Source: Prochlorococcus sp. AG-436-M02 (lineage in GTDB: Bacteria > Cyanobacteriota > Cyanobacteriia > PCC-6307 > Cyanobiaceae). From it: a stretch of 64,000 bases of DNA. The stretch spans positions 25,943 to 89,942 of the forward strand of contig QCPL01000005.1 in the NCBI GenBank assembly GCA_003212515.1, read 5' to 3'. Position numbers and translations under genes: made by a program. Below, piece by piece: positions 53,911-64,000 of the stretch. A model generated the notes under the pieces. The model was not told the origin of the DNA and searched no databases. It saw nothing but the letters and a program-made list of their open reading frames with translations. Position 1 is the first letter of the stretch. Every line of letters starts with the position of its first letter.

Positions 53911-54348
53911 ATGAAAAAGGTAATTGCAATTGATCCAGGGAATAAGAAATGTGGATTACTATTAGCAGATATTGATGATGCTATTGCTATAGATGGGAAA
54001 ATATCTATAAACTCATCTGTTATTAATTTAATAAATCATTGGAGAGAAGAACATTCAGTTGAATTAATTCTTCTTGGTAATGGAACAACTAGTCAATATT
54101 GGTATTCAGAACTTCATTCGGCGAGAATTGACCCTGTAAAGCTTGTTGATGAAAGGATGACGACCTTGCGAGCGCGTGAAAGGTATTTGGAAATATTTCC
54201 TCCAAAGTCTTTCATGCAATTTATTCCAAAAGGATTAATTTTAACCCCAAAAAATATAGATGTAGTTGTCTCATTAATTCTAATAGAAGATTATTTTAAA
54301 ATAAAACTGGAATGGTCAAAATCTATTGACTTTAGAATTTGGATCTGA
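53911..54348 (+). CDS. RNase H-fold/YqgF-like protein
   Basis: VIAIDPGNKKCGLLLAD ... LLGNGTTS ... VDERMTTLRARERY. Confidence 0.75.
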   Translation: MKKVIAIDPGNKKCGLLLADIDDAIAIDGKISINSSVINLINHWREEHSVELILLGNGTTSQYWYSELHSARIDPVKLVDERMTTLRARERYLEIFPPKSFMQFIPKGLILTPKNIDVVVSLILIEDYFKIKLEWSKSIDFRIWI

Positions 54349-54616
54349 TTGTGAAATGATAATCACCTCCAGTCTCTAGAGAGTAATCAGCTTTAACTAG
54401 AAAACGCAGTAGTGCATCTTGGATAAGTGCTCTACCAAGTGGTGGTTCTACTAATAACTGATCATTGCTAAATTGCCAATTAAATTGCCAATTAAAGCCA
54501 CCTGCAGACACTTCCCCTTCAATCGATTTGCTTGCAAAGCTTTGTCTATTTATTCTTATATGAGCTGTAGTTGCAGGGGGTCTGTTCATTGGCTTATATC
54601 TATATTTCGGATTCAT
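54332..54616 (-). CDS. DUF3146-like protein
   Basis: SKSIEGEVSAGGFNWQFNWQF. Confidence 0.75.
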   Translation of the reverse strand: MNPKYRYKPMNRPPATTAHIRINRQSFASKSIEGEVSAGGFNWQFNWQFSNDQLLVEPPLGRALIQDALLRFLVKADYSLETGGDYHFTIRSKF

Positions 54617-55208
54617 ATGAATTTATAAAAGTTATCCCTCGCTCTAACCCAAATTCCTGAACTATTTCCAATCCTTTTATTACTTTATCAAAAACAATAT
54701 CGACTATTGAACTTTCTTTTTTTGTAAATTTTCCTAGAACATGACTTACCGTTTTGTTTTTTCGTTCATGCACAATTTCTGATGGAGGACCAATGCCTAT
54801 TCTTAATCGGCAAAAATCTGTTCTTCCTAACTCAGTAATAATACTTTTAAGACCGTTATGCCCGCCAGAACCACCTTCTTCTCTCAGCCTTAATTTTCCT
54901 AATGGTAAATCCATGTCATCAACAATTACGAGAAGTTGAGTGATGTCTAGTTCAAACCATTTCATTGCTGCATTAATGGATCGCCCACTTTCATTCATGT
55001 AAGTACTTGGCATTAATAGTCTTCTTGCTCTGGGACCATTTTGAATAGACGCTAATTGACCATGAAGCTTTTTGTTCATATTGAAAACAGCAGACTCTTT
55101 ATGGGCAAGCTTTTTTAAGACCATGAATCCAATGTTGTGTCGAGTATATTCATATTTTGAACCAGGATTACCAAGGCCAGCTAATAACCGGAAATCACCT
55201 GAATCCAT
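54600..55208 (-). CDS. pth: Peptidyl-tRNA hydrolase
   Basis: LLAGLGNPGSKYEYTRHNIGFMVL, GGSGGHNGLKSI, RLRIGIG. Confidence 0.96.
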   Translation of the reverse strand: MDSGDFRLLAGLGNPGSKYEYTRHNIGFMVLKKLAHKESAVFNMNKKLHGQLASIQNGPRARRLLMPSTYMNESGRSINAAMKWFELDITQLLVIVDDMDLPLGKLRLREEGGSGGHNGLKSIITELGRTDFCRLRIGIGPPSEIVHERKNKTVSHVLGKFTKKESSIVDIVFDKVIKGLEIVQEFGLERGITFINSYESEI

Positions 55209-55235
55209 TTAGTTGCTCTAAGAGAATTACTGAAA

Positions 55236-55487
55236 TTATATTTTCTTATTTTGTTCAGAGGAATCCACCTGAGTTTTTAGCTCAGGGGCAGCTTCATTAC
55301 CAATATCGTCTGTATTGGTTACAGCTTTTTGGAATTCACTTTCAAACTCTGATGAAGCTTTCTGAAGTGTTTTAAGTGTTTTCCCAAGGTTCCTTCCCAG
55401 CTCAGGAAGTTTTTTGGGGCCAAAAATAACCAAAGCAAGGGCAGCTATGACTGCTATCTCAGGCAGCCCTACTCCAAAGATGTTCAT
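55236..55487 (-). CDS. tatA: Twin-arginine translocase TatA/E
   Basis: FGVGLPEIAVIAALALVIFGPKKLPELGRNLGKTLK. Confidence 0.95.
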   Translation of the reverse strand: MNIFGVGLPEIAVIAALALVIFGPKKLPELGRNLGKTLKTLQKASSEFESEFQKAVTNTDDIGNEAAPELKTQVDSSEQNKKI

Positions 55488-55518
55488 TGGCTAACAGCTT
55501 GAGTTGGATAATGCTGAC

Positions 55519-55722
55519 TTAATTCACCCCGTTCCAATCAACTGAGAAGCCCTGTAATAGAAGGGATTGATTGTAAATTTGCAGCATGATTACTAGGAAA
55601 ACAAGCAGCAATACTCCAATCAGAGCCATTACGGGGACTGCTCCCCAGCCTGCTACAACTTTGCCTTGACCTGAATTGCCAATTGATTTAAGGAGTGAGC
55701 CAAGAGGGGTTTTTTGTCCCAT
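55519..55722 (-). CDS. psbH: Photosystem II protein PsbH
   Basis: [50 protein letters not shown]. Confidence 0.96.
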   Translation of the reverse strand: MGQKTPLGSLLKSIGNSGQGKVVAGWGAVPVMALIGVLLLVFLVIMLQIYNQSLLLQGFSVDWNGVN

Positions 55723-55808
55723 TTTGAGTTTCGAGCCTCAGCTAATGATTGATTTTGGATATTGTATGTGAAATACCCTCTAAGGTTTACAACCTGTAGA
55801 AAGATTTG

Positions 55809-55949
55809 ATGCAAACTTCAACTCCCGCTCTTTCATTAGCTGTAACTATTGTGGTGCTTTTGTTAGGTTTAACTGGCTTTGGCCTCTATACAGCCTTTGG
55901 CCCGCCTAATAAGAGCCTGGAGGATCCTTGGGATGAACATGATGATTAA
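55809..55949 (+). CDS. psbN: PsbN
   Basis: [46 protein letters not shown]; below the ORF-track cutoff, read by hand; divergent from psbH. Confidence 0.95.
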   Translation: MQTSTPALSLAVTIVVLLLGLTGFGLYTAFGPPNKSLEDPWDEHDD

Positions 55950-56088
55950 GACTTGCAAGCAATCCCAAAGAAATCCTTATTATTAAGCTCAACAGCATAG
56001 AAACATTTCAATCCAAGGTAATAATTGGGCCATTTTGGGTGCAACTACCCATAAGATACACTTGTTTCCATAGTTAAATTAGCTAGTC

Positions 56089-56217
56089 ATGCTTGCCCTA
56101 AAGATTTCCGTATACACGGTCGTCTTCTTTTTTGTTGGTGTTTTCCTCTTTGGCTTCTTGGCTAGTGACCCAGCAAGAACACCAGCAAGAAAGGATCTTG
56201 AAAGCCCTCAGGACTAA
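56089..56217 (+). CDS. psbI: Photosystem II protein PsbI
   Basis: [42 protein letters not shown]; below the ORF-track cutoff. Confidence 0.95.
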   Translation: MLALKISVYTVVFFFVGVFLFGFLASDPARTPARKDLESPQD

Positions 56218-56246
56218 ATAATTTAGTCTTGCTACTTATTTCAACT

Positions 56247-56285
56247 AAACTAATATTGGTTTAATTCAGATCAATATTAGTTTTT
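56247..56285 (+). terminator. psbI terminator
   Basis: AAACTAATATTG-n13-CAATATTAGTTT perfect 12 bp stem followed by T residues. Confidence 0.75.
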
Positions 56286-56335
56286 AATGTCATTCGATTG
56301 CTCGTCGAAAGGTTTATTTTGGCGACTATAGTTTT

Positions 56336-58444
56336 ATGCGATTGCTTACAGGCTGCATATCTGTGGCCTTTTTTCTTTTTATACCTTTCGAAGCAAGTTT
56401 TGCTTCGAATAGGCTTACAGGTAATTTTTCTTCTAGAAAAAAGGTTCTTCTTCCCCCGATTGATTTAGAAGATGTAGTTTTTAACGCTTATTTAAGAAAA
56501 GAAGACTTAGATCTTGAAGAGATTGATATTCAGCCTAATGATTCATTGATTGATGAAAGATCTAAAATTTACTTGATTTCCCAGAATCTAGAAAGTGCAC
56601 CTTTTGTCGAATTGGAAATTATCTCTGATAGTCAATCTTGGGAAAATGAGAACCTCTTTGTTGCGGAGGGAAATGCAAAGGCAGTTTTGCATGGGGGTAT
56701 TCTGAAGGCAGATAAAATTGAAATTGATAAATCAAAAAATACTATTTTTGCATCAGGAAATGTCTATTTCCGTAAGGGTAAAACTAAATTTTCTGCTAAT
56801 TCTTTTAGATATAGCCTAAAAGAAAAGAATGGTAATTTTAATAATGTATTTGGAGTAATTGATTTAAAGCTTATTGCTAAAGATTTAAATTTAACCAAAA
56901 TCATAACTTCTAATGAAGTTTATTCTATTGATAAGGGTGAAGATTCAATTAGAGATGTTGAATTGATCGATGGTTTTATTCTTCAAGGAGGCTTTGATCA
57001 AAATATGGAGATGATAAAACATGCTAAGAGTAAAAAGAACTCTATAAATAAATGGCGTATAAAAGCAGAGAAGATTCTCCTCAACCAAGATGGCCTTTCA
57101 GCAAACAAAGTTAGTTTCACTAATGATCCTTTTAACCCTGCTCAAATACGAATTGAATCTTCCCAGGTTGAAATAATAGCAAATGATGGGAAAGTAGAAG
57201 ATGCAATGATTACTGCAAAAAAAAGCTATCTTATTTTCGAAGATAAACTAAAGTTACCTCTTGGGAATAGGAGCTTTAGACTTAGTAAAAACTGGAAAGT
57301 AAGAAGAAAATGGACTTTTGGCATTGATGGTAATGATAAAGATGGTATTTTTATAGGTAGACAACTCAATCCTATTAGGTTAAGTGATAATTATATATTG
57401 TCACTTCAGCCGCAGTATTTAATTCAAAGATCAATACAAGGTAAAACATCATCTTATCCTAAAGATGGTTTTTCAGTTAATAGTAGTAAAGTATCAACTC
57501 CTACTAAATTTGATGATTTATTTGGTTTAGAGGCTGAACTGCAAGGCAAGATTTTTAATTGGGATAATAATATCGTAGGAGATATTAGTACATTTAATAG
57601 CAAAAGATTTGCTAATGGATCAAGGTTTTCTGCAGAATTAACAAGAAAAGTGAATTTTAAAAAGTTTAAAGAATTAGACTTAAGTCTTTTTGGATTATAT
57701 AGAGATAAAGTTTTTAATGGATCTATAGGAAGTGCAGATATATATACTGCTTATGGTCTTAGCCTGAGTCGAGATAGTTTTTGGAAATCTGGTAAGACTG
57801 AATATAAAGATAAATTCAGTACTGGATTGGCTAAATATCAAGCAGAAAAATTGTCAAGTGTAGAACTCTCTTCGTTATGGAGATCTAGCTTGACTTATGA
57901 CTTAGATATTAAATATCCTCTTAAAGAGTTTAATCAAAAAGAGGGACCTAAATATAACAATTCACCTTACTCCCCAAAATCAATAAATCCAGGACTTTAT
58001 TTAAATAGTATTTTTAATGTGTCTAGTTTTATTTATGAGGGTAGTCGTTCACAATCTTATATGACTTTCGGTTTAGGACCTGAAATAACATTTGGGAATT
58101 TGAAGAAAAAGTATTTTGATTATACAAAATTATCAATTATCCCTTCCTATACATTTAGATCAGGTGAAAGCCCTTTTAAATTTGATAATCAGAACGATTT
58201 GGTCAAGTTGAAGATAGGTCTTACTCAGCAATTAGTTGGACCAATCATTGCAAAAAACGTTCAAGAATTTAATATTGATTCGAGCTCTGAAAATTATGGT
58301 AAATCTATTAATTCTAAATTATCCATAATGTGGCAAAGAAGAGCTTACGAATTTGGTCTTTTTTATGATTTTAAGAATGACTCAGGTGGGCTATCTTTTC
58401 GTTTAAATGGATTTAATTATAATGGTATACCTGAAGAATTCTAA
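56336..58444 (+). CDS. DUF3769/LptD-OstA-like outer-membrane biogenesis protein
   Basis: Signal peptide; OstA-like AEGNAKAVLHGGILKADKIEIDKSKNTIFASGNVYFRKGKTKFSANSFRYSLKEKNG; long beta-rich C-terminus. Confidence 0.75.
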   Translation: MRLLTGCISVAFFLFIPFEASFASNRLTGNFSSRKKVLLPPIDLEDVVFNAYLRKEDLDLEEIDIQPNDSLIDERSKIYLISQNLESAPFVELEIISDSQSWENENLFVAEGNAKAVLHGGILKADKIEIDKSKNTIFASGNVYFRKGKTKFSANSFRYSLKEKNGNFNNVFGVIDLKLIAKDLNLTKIITSNEVYSIDKGEDSIRDVELIDGFILQGGFDQNMEMIKHAKSKKNSINKWRIKAEKILLNQDGLSANKVSFTNDPFNPAQIRIESSQVEIIANDGKVEDAMITAKKSYLIFEDKLKLPLGNRSFRLSKNWKVRRKWTFGIDGNDKDGIFIGRQLNPIRLSDNYILSLQPQYLIQRSIQGKTSSYPKDGFSVNSSKVSTPTKFDDLFGLEAELQGKIFNWDNNIVGDISTFNSKRFANGSRFSAELTRKVNFKKFKELDLSLFGLYRDKVFNGSIGSADIYTAYGLSLSRDSFWKSGKTEYKDKFSTGLAKYQAEKLSSVELSSLWRSSLTYDLDIKYPLKEFNQKEGPKYNNSPYSPKSINPGLYLNSIFNVSSFIYEGSRSQSYMTFGLGPEITFGNLKKKYFDYTKLSIIPSYTFRSGESPFKFDNQNDLVKLKIGLTQQLVGPIIAKNVQEFNIDSSSENYGKSINSKLSIMWQRRAYEFGLFYDFKNDSGGLSFRLNGFNYNGIPEEF

Positions 58445-58458
58445 TTTTCATAAAATGA

Positions 58459-59076
58459 TTAATTAAAGTCATTTATATAAGGAATACTATTTTTAATCCT
58501 ATTGATTTGTTCTTTTTCTTGAAGCAGATTAGTGGTTGCATCCCATTTCCCAGATAGAAGCATTTCTCTCATGCCTAATTCGATTTTTAGTGGCCATGAT
58601 TGGTGTTCACAAATGATTTGTTCTAAATCAATATCTAAAGTGAAAAGTAGTTCAGGCTTAAATTCAATTGCTTTAGTTAAGCTTTTTATGCAAGATTCAG
58701 AAATGCTGGCACAAGGTATACCTATAGATAGGCAATTACCATAGAAAATCTCTGCAAAACTTTGGCCAATAATTGCTCTTATTCCCCATCTCATTAGAGC
58801 TTGTGGTGCATGCTCTCTGCTTGATCCACATCCGAAGTTTTTATCAACTAACAGGATTGAACTTTTTTGATTTTTGATTTGATCAAAAGGGTGTAATCCT
58901 TTTTGCTCAATACGATCATCTGCAAATACGCTTTTACCAAGGTCATCAAAGCTTATACATTTTAGAAAACGTGCAGGGATAATACGATCGGTATCAATAT
59001 CATTTCCAGTCAGGTAAATACATGTCCCTTCTACTTTGTGAATAGGTCCTGTTGGGAATAGTGGTACTTTGTTCAT
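58459..59076 (-). CDS. leuD: 3-isopropylmalate dehydratase small subunit
   Basis: IDTDRIIPARFLK, FGCGSSREHAPQAL; start trimmed to MNKVPLFPTGPI. Confidence 0.95.
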   Translation of the reverse strand: MNKVPLFPTGPIHKVEGTCIYLTGNDIDTDRIIPARFLKCISFDDLGKSVFADDRIEQKGLHPFDQIKNQKSSILLVDKNFGCGSSREHAPQALMRWGIRAIIGQSFAEIFYGNCLSIGIPCASISESCIKSLTKAIEFKPELLFTLDIDLEQIICEHQSWPLKIELGMREMLLSGKWDATTNLLQEKEQINRIKNSIPYINDFN

Positions 59077-59102
59077 TAATTTAAGATTTGTAAGAAGTGC
59101 TT

Positions 59103-60509
59103 TCAACAAAAGAGTTTTCTGACATCTATCACACACCCTGAAATAGCCGCTGCGGCAACCATTGCGGGACTCATTAATAAAGTCCTCCCTTTTGAGGATC
59201 CTTGCCTCCCTTTAAAGTTTCGGTTGCTTGAACTTGCACTAATTTGATCATTTTCAAGCTTATCTGGGTTCATTGCAAGACACATCGAACAGCCAGGTTT
59301 TCTCCATTCGAAACCAGCATTTCTGAAAATCTCATCTAATCCTTCTGCTTCTGCTTCTTGAGCAACTTTTTCTGAACCAGGTACCACAAAAGCCTTGACT
59401 CCTTGTGCTACTTTTTTGCCTTTGGCTATTTTTGCTGCTATTTGAAGATCACTTAACCGTCCATTTGTGCAACTACCAATAAAACAAACGTCTATTGGTA
59501 ATCCCTCTATTGACCTGTCGGGGGATAAGTCCATATATTGATAAGCCTCTAAGGCAATTTGTTGTTCTCCTGGATCTAGAGATGCTGGATTTGGGATGGT
59601 TGAATTTATTGCTATTGATTGTCCAGGAGTAATGCCCCATGTAACAGTGGGAGCGATTTCAGAAGCATTGAACTTTATTTCATCATCATATATTGCACTT
59701 TCATTGCTACAGAGTGACTCCCACCATTTAATTGCTAGGTCCCAATTTGCACCTTTTGGGGAATATCTTCTTCCTTTAAGATAATCAAAAGTCACTTGGT
59801 CTGGATTTATATAGCCACATCTTGCTCCACCTTCTATGGCCATATTGCATATAGTCATTCTTTCTTCCATAGATAGTTTTTTTATTGCAGGTCCTGCAAA
59901 TTCATAGGCAAAACCAACTCCATCTTTTACTCCAAGTTTTTGAATTACATGGAGAATTAAATCTTTAGCAAAAACACCTTTTTGAAGTTCTCCGTCAAAA
60001 AATATACGTCGAACCTTGAGTTTTTTCATAGTTAAGGTTTGACTTGCAAGAATGTCTCGAACTTGACTTGTTCCAATACCAAAGGCAATAGCTCCAAAAG
60101 CACCATGAGTAGAGGTATGTGAGTCCCCACATGCAACCGTCATGCCAGGTTGAGTTAAACCTGCTTCTGGAGCAATGACATGTACAATTCCTTGATAGCC
60201 AGATCCTAAGTTGAACAATTCGATCCCACTTTTTTTGCAGTTTGATTCAAGTGTTTGGAGCATTTGCTCGGCTAATGGATCAGCAAATGGTCTTGCTTGA
60301 TTCGTAGTAGGGACAATATGGTCGACGGTAGCAATAGTCCTGTCTGGGGAATGTACTGAAAGCCCCTTTTCTTCCAACGCAGAAAATGCTTGAGGACTTG
60401 TGACTTCATGAATTAAATGCAAGCCTACAAAAAGCTGTGTGGAGCCTCCAGTAAGTTCTCTTACTCTGTGGAGATCCCAAATCTTGTCATAGAGCGTTTC
60501 TGAGCTCAC
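59103..60509 (-). CDS. leuC: 3-isopropylmalate dehydratase large subunit
   Basis: [52 protein letters not shown]. Confidence 0.97.
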   Translation of the reverse strand: MSSETLYDKIWDLHRVRELTGGSTQLFVGLHLIHEVTSPQAFSALEEKGLSVHSPDRTIATVDHIVPTTNQARPFADPLAEQMLQTLESNCKKSGIELFNLGSGYQGIVHVIAPEAGLTQPGMTVACGDSHTSTHGAFGAIAFGIGTSQVRDILASQTLTMKKLKVRRIFFDGELQKGVFAKDLILHVIQKLGVKDGVGFAYEFAGPAIKKLSMEERMTICNMAIEGGARCGYINPDQVTFDYLKGRRYSPKGANWDLAIKWWESLCSNESAIYDDEIKFNASEIAPTVTWGITPGQSIAINSTIPNPASLDPGEQQIALEAYQYMDLSPDRSIEGLPIDVCFIGSCTNGRLSDLQIAAKIAKGKKVAQGVKAFVVPGSEKVAQEAEAEGLDEIFRNAGFEWRKPGCSMCLAMNPDKLENDQISASSSNRNFKGRQGSSKGRTLLMSPAMVAAAAISGCVIDVRKLFC

Positions 60510-60535
60510 AAATTAATTCCATTTATTTATAGACA

Positions 60536-61804
60536 CTAGCTTTGCATAAGCAGTGATAAACGAAGTCTATCTAGGGCTCTTACAACACTCAATTTTTGTA
60601 TGCAAGCCCTTGACCTATGAGGGCCAAAATTCTCTTGAAAAGATTTCTGCAAATTTTGACTGGAAATAAATATTTCTACTCTTCCTACAGGCTTACTGTT
60701 GCTGCCACCGCTTGGCCCTGCAATTCCACTGATCGCAATAGACCAATCGCTATTAAATAAATGTCTTGTTTTATTTGCCATAGATTTTGCTACAGGTGAA
60801 GACACAGCGCCATGCTGTTGTAAAAGATTAATAGGTACTTTTAAAATATTTTCTTTAATGAAATTGTTATATGCGATTATCCCACCAAGAAAGACATCTG
60901 AAGCCCCTGGGATAGAAGTGAAGGCGGATGAAAGTTGACCTCCAGTACAAGATTCAGCTAGTGAGATTGTCTCTCGTCTTTCCCTTAGCAAGTCAACAAC
61001 ACTTGAAGCTAAGCTTTCGTTATTTCTCCCGAAAATATTTAGCCCAATCCTTTTCTCTAATTCATGTTCAATAGGTTTAATAATTTTATTAGCTTCTTGA
61101 GTAGTTTTAGCTTGTGCTGTAATTCTTAATTTTACCTCCCCTAAAGATGCGTAAGGCGCAATTGTGGGATTCTCTTTAGTAAGTAAATCGGAAATTTTTT
61201 CTGTTAGAGCAGACTCTGGGATGCCTGCGACTCTAATTGTTTTACTGGTGAAGGTTTTTCCAGAAGGATGATTTTCTAGAAGCCAAGGTTTAGCAGTCTC
61301 TTCCCACATCTTCTTCATTTCTGATGGAACACCAGGAAAGGTAATTATTGTGAAGTTATCTTTTGGAGACCATATCATTCCTGGAGCAGTCCCTAATGGA
61401 TTCGGTAGAACTTTTGCCCCTTCTGGCAAAAGGATTTGTTTTAGATTGCTTTTAGGCAAGCTATCAAGATCATTAAATTTTTTTTTGATATCCTCTAAAA
61501 TATGTTTATGTTCTACGAGATTAGTTTGAAATGATTGAGCAATTGCCTCTGTAGTTAAGTCATCAAGTGTGGGACCTAATCCACCTGTAGTTATTAAAAT
61601 TTTACTTCTTTGAGATGACTCAATAATTATTTCTTTGAGTCGTTTCATATTATCTCCAACAACACTTTGTCTGTAGTGGGCTAAACCAATTATTGCAAGT
61701 TGATCCGCAAGCCATTGAGCATTGCTATTTACTATATTGCCTAGCAATAATTCTGTCCCGATAGCTAGGATTTCAACCCCTTTATTACTTTTATTCTTTG
61801 TCAA
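60536..61804 (-). CDS. cinA: CinA-like competence/damage-inducible protein
   Basis: [47 protein letters not shown]. Confidence 0.95.
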   Translation of the reverse strand: MTKNKSNKGVEILAIGTELLLGNIVNSNAQWLADQLAIIGLAHYRQSVVGDNMKRLKEIIIESSQRSKILITTGGLGPTLDDLTTEAIAQSFQTNLVEHKHILEDIKKKFNDLDSLPKSNLKQILLPEGAKVLPNPLGTAPGMIWSPKDNFTIITFPGVPSEMKKMWEETAKPWLLENHPSGKTFTSKTIRVAGIPESALTEKISDLLTKENPTIAPYASLGEVKLRITAQAKTTQEANKIIKPIEHELEKRIGLNIFGRNNESLASSVVDLLRERRETISLAESCTGGQLSSAFTSIPGASDVFLGGIIAYNNFIKENILKVPINLLQQHGAVSSPVAKSMANKTRHLFNSDWSIAISGIAGPSGGSNSKPVGRVEIFISSQNLQKSFQENFGPHRSRACIQKLSVVRALDRLRLSLLMQS

Positions 61805-63072
61805 GATTGATTGTTTTTAATTGGATTATAAAGAGGGAAACTATTACATAACTCAAAAACTTTTTGTTTGCATTGCTCTTTGATTGAAGAGTTGTCTTTA
61901 TTCAAAAGACGATCAGCTATGATATTAGCTACTTCAACAAAAGCTTCATTATCAAAACCTCTTGAAGTTAATGCGGCAGTTCCCAGTCTTAGCCCACTCG
62001 TAACAAAAGGGGATTCAGGGTCAAAAGGAACAGTATTTTTGTTAGCTGTTATATTCACTTCGCTAACAAGCGAATCTGCTTCTTTCCCTGTCATTTCAAT
62101 ACTCCTGAGATCAAGAAGCACAATATGATTATCAGTACCTTTGCTAACTACAGCAATGCCTCTGGCTTGAATCTGTTTTGCTAATGCTTTAGCATTAGAT
62201 ACTACTTGGTTGATATATCCTGTAAAGCTTGGATGGAGAGCTTCCTTAAATGCAACAGCTTTTGCTGCAATCACATGTTCTAAAGGACCGCCTTGATTCC
62301 CTGGGAAAACAGCCTTATCAAACTTTTTCCCAAATTCTTCGTCTTTGCAGAGTATTAATCCACCTCGAGGTCCTCTAAGGGTTTTGTGAGTAGTAGTTGT
62401 CACTACATCACAATCAACCACTGGATTGGGATGTATTCCTGTTGCTACAAGACCTGCGATATGAGCCATGTCAGCTAATAAATAAGCCCCTACTTCGTCT
62501 GCTATAGCCCTGAATGCCTTGAAGTCGATAGTTCTTGGATAAGCAGAGTACCCACAAATTATTAATTTGGGACGGTGTTGAAGAGCAATTTCCCTAACTT
62601 GCTCCATATTTAGGATCTGGGTATCGGGATCTACTCCATAATGAACTGCTTTAAACCATTTCCCACTGACATTTACAGGGGAACCGTGGGTTAAATGACC
62701 TCCATGAGCAAGGTCCATTCCCATGATTGTGTCACCTGGTTTAAGCAGTGCTAGAAAGACAGCAAAATTTGCTTGAGCACCACTATGAGGCTGAACATTT
62801 GCCCAAGCTGCATCGAACAATGATTTTGCTCTAGATATAGCTAGCTTCTCAATCTCATCAATATGTTCGCATCCTCCGTAGTACCTTTTCTCGGGAAGAC
62901 CTTCAGCATATTTATTTGTTAAAACAGTCCCTTGTGCTTGCATAACTGCCTTGGATGCAAAATTCTCACTAGCTATCAACTCCAAATGGGTTTGTTGCCT
63001 TAAGAGTTCCTTACTAATCAGAAGGGATATGTCTGGATCGGTACTTTCTAGATTTGAACTAATCGAAATCAA
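61801..63072 (-). CDS. glyA: Serine hydroxymethyltransferase
   Basis: [31 protein letters not shown] start preceded by AAGGAGA. Confidence 0.98.
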   Translation of the reverse strand: MISISSNLESTDPDISLLISKELLRQQTHLELIASENFASKAVMQAQGTVLTNKYAEGLPEKRYYGGCEHIDEIEKLAISRAKSLFDAAWANVQPHSGAQANFAVFLALLKPGDTIMGMDLAHGGHLTHGSPVNVSGKWFKAVHYGVDPDTQILNMEQVREIALQHRPKLIICGYSAYPRTIDFKAFRAIADEVGAYLLADMAHIAGLVATGIHPNPVVDCDVVTTTTHKTLRGPRGGLILCKDEEFGKKFDKAVFPGNQGGPLEHVIAAKAVAFKEALHPSFTGYINQVVSNAKALAKQIQARGIAVVSKGTDNHIVLLDLRSIEMTGKEADSLVSEVNITANKNTVPFDPESPFVTSGLRLGTAALTSRGFDNEAFVEVANIIADRLLNKDNSSIKEQCKQKVFELCNSFPLYNPIKNNQS

Positions 63073-63189
63073 GTTAATAGTCTCCTTATGGAGTTACTTA
63101 TGAGATAGTAAACAAAGCTTGGCAATCATTAAGAAAAATCCCTCTTAATTTCCCTTTTTATGTGTTGATCACATTAAAAACTTTTAAAA

Positions 63190-63263
63190 CGCGCCTGGAG
63201 AGATTCGAACTCCCGACCCTCTGATCCGTAGTCAGATGCTCTAATCCGCTGAGCTACAGGCGC
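63190..63263 (-). tRNA. tRNA-Arg (anticodon ACG)
   Basis: GCGCCTG...CAGGCGC acceptor stem, TCTGA-CTACGGA-TCAGA anticodon arm. Confidence 0.95.
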
Positions 63264-63343
63264 ATATGATTTTAGTTAAGAGTTTTGAGATCCTCTTCGT
63301 CAACTATAAGATGACGTAAAGACCACATTAATACAAAATTCAA

Positions 63344-63601
63344 ATGCCTCTTAGGTGGTATGGCAATGGGGATCCAAATGATCCTCTTTACTTACATTTT
63401 TCCCGAATAGTCAATTTCACTATTCATGGCATGGCCTTCGCAGCCACAAATAGTGGTCTTTGGCTGGCTCAACAGATTCGACATAGTTGGACGCATTTGG
63501 GATGGTTTACAGGCATCTGGTTGTTTTTTCTGATGTCTCATCTTGTTTACGTCATTATTAGAAAACCCGTTCCATCTGAGGATTCCCTTCAGAAGGAATA
63601 A
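63344..63601 (+). CDS. Conserved cyanobacterial two-TM protein
   Basis: MPLRWYGNGDPNDPLYLHFSRIVNFTIHGMAFAATNSGLW; hydrophobic segments. Confidence 0.75.
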   Translation: MPLRWYGNGDPNDPLYLHFSRIVNFTIHGMAFAATNSGLWLAQQIRHSWTHLGWFTGIWLFFLMSHLVYVIIRKPVPSEDSLQKE

Positions 63602-63616
63602 AACATTCTTATTTTC

Positions 63617-63916
63617 TTGATGCTTATGACTGCTGATTTAGAGCAATTACGCGAGATAGAGGCCTTAATTGCTGATCGGTTGTATATACAAATTGAGAAG
63701 TGGAATCTTTACTTGGGGAATGCTGGCTTAGCAGAAGCTCTTGCTGTTGAATGTCAAGTAAACCTTAAAGATGGCCCAACTCTTGCTGCTCGCAAGGCCT
63801 TAGAGGCAGTTCAAGTTCAATTGGGTGGTGGGAAGAGTCAAATGCCATTGTCTAGATTGATTTCTTCTACCCTTGTTTTTGAATTAGAAGAGATTTTGGA
63901 CCCCTATTGCAGATAA
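63617..63916 (+). CDS. DUF3181-like protein
   Basis: LEQLREIEALIADRLYIQIEKWNLYLGNAGLAEALAVECQVNL. Confidence 0.75.
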   Translation: MMLMTADLEQLREIEALIADRLYIQIEKWNLYLGNAGLAEALAVECQVNLKDGPTLAARKALEAVQVQLGGGKSQMPLSRLISSTLVFELEEILDPYCR

Positions 63917-63940
63917 GGTTTATTTACTTGGGTTGTTCAT

Positions 63941-64000
63941 ATGCTCATTATTGAAGTTACTAATGCTAGAGATGTGGTTCGTCAGCAAATTGGCCGACTA
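63941..64000 (+). CDS. Partial hypothetical protein (3' truncated by window)
   Basis: MLIIEVTNARDVVRQQIGRL open to window edge. Confidence 0.55.
   Translation, partial: MLIIEVTNARDVVRQQIGRL

Noticed and set aside
63082-63093. CTCC-TTAT-GGAG hairpin over the glyA SD as a riboswitch or SD-sequestering switch
   Set aside because: 4 bp stem only, and no glycine or other riboswitch motif seen upstream

Overview
This 64 kb window is a dense, low-GC picocyanobacterial chromosome segment. Protein content and gene neighbourhoods look like Prochlorococcus; this is a judgement by eye, with no search run. It is almost entirely core genome: ribosomal protein operon L11-L1-L10-L7/L12 with nusG-secE, enolase, a bicA-sbtA-sbtB carbon-uptake operon, CP12, psbA, psbO, psbH/psbN/psbI, ftsH, ntcA, leuCD, glyA, ileS and others. 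I found two tRNAs (Leu-UAG, Arg-ACG), several strong hairpin terminators and a likely L10 leader. There are no rRNAs, CRISPR arrays or mobile elements, and I found no clearly new multi-gene system. The observations most worth checking are: (1) coaBC is split by a -1 shift exactly at an A-AAA-AAC slippery heptamer inside an A8 run, with a UAAUG stop/start overlap; (2) a complete 3-methyladenine glycosylase reading frame has no usable start codon, and one nucleotide separates it from an upstream ATG; (3) a thioredoxin-reductase-like protein lacks both NADPH motifs; (4) a CobO/BtuR-like protein next to ntcA has a degenerate Walker A; (5) two near-perfect palindromes lie upstream of ntcA; (6) SbtB and CP12 lack regulatory cysteines; (7) ClpB2 has a Glu-to-Asp change in Walker B of NBD1.
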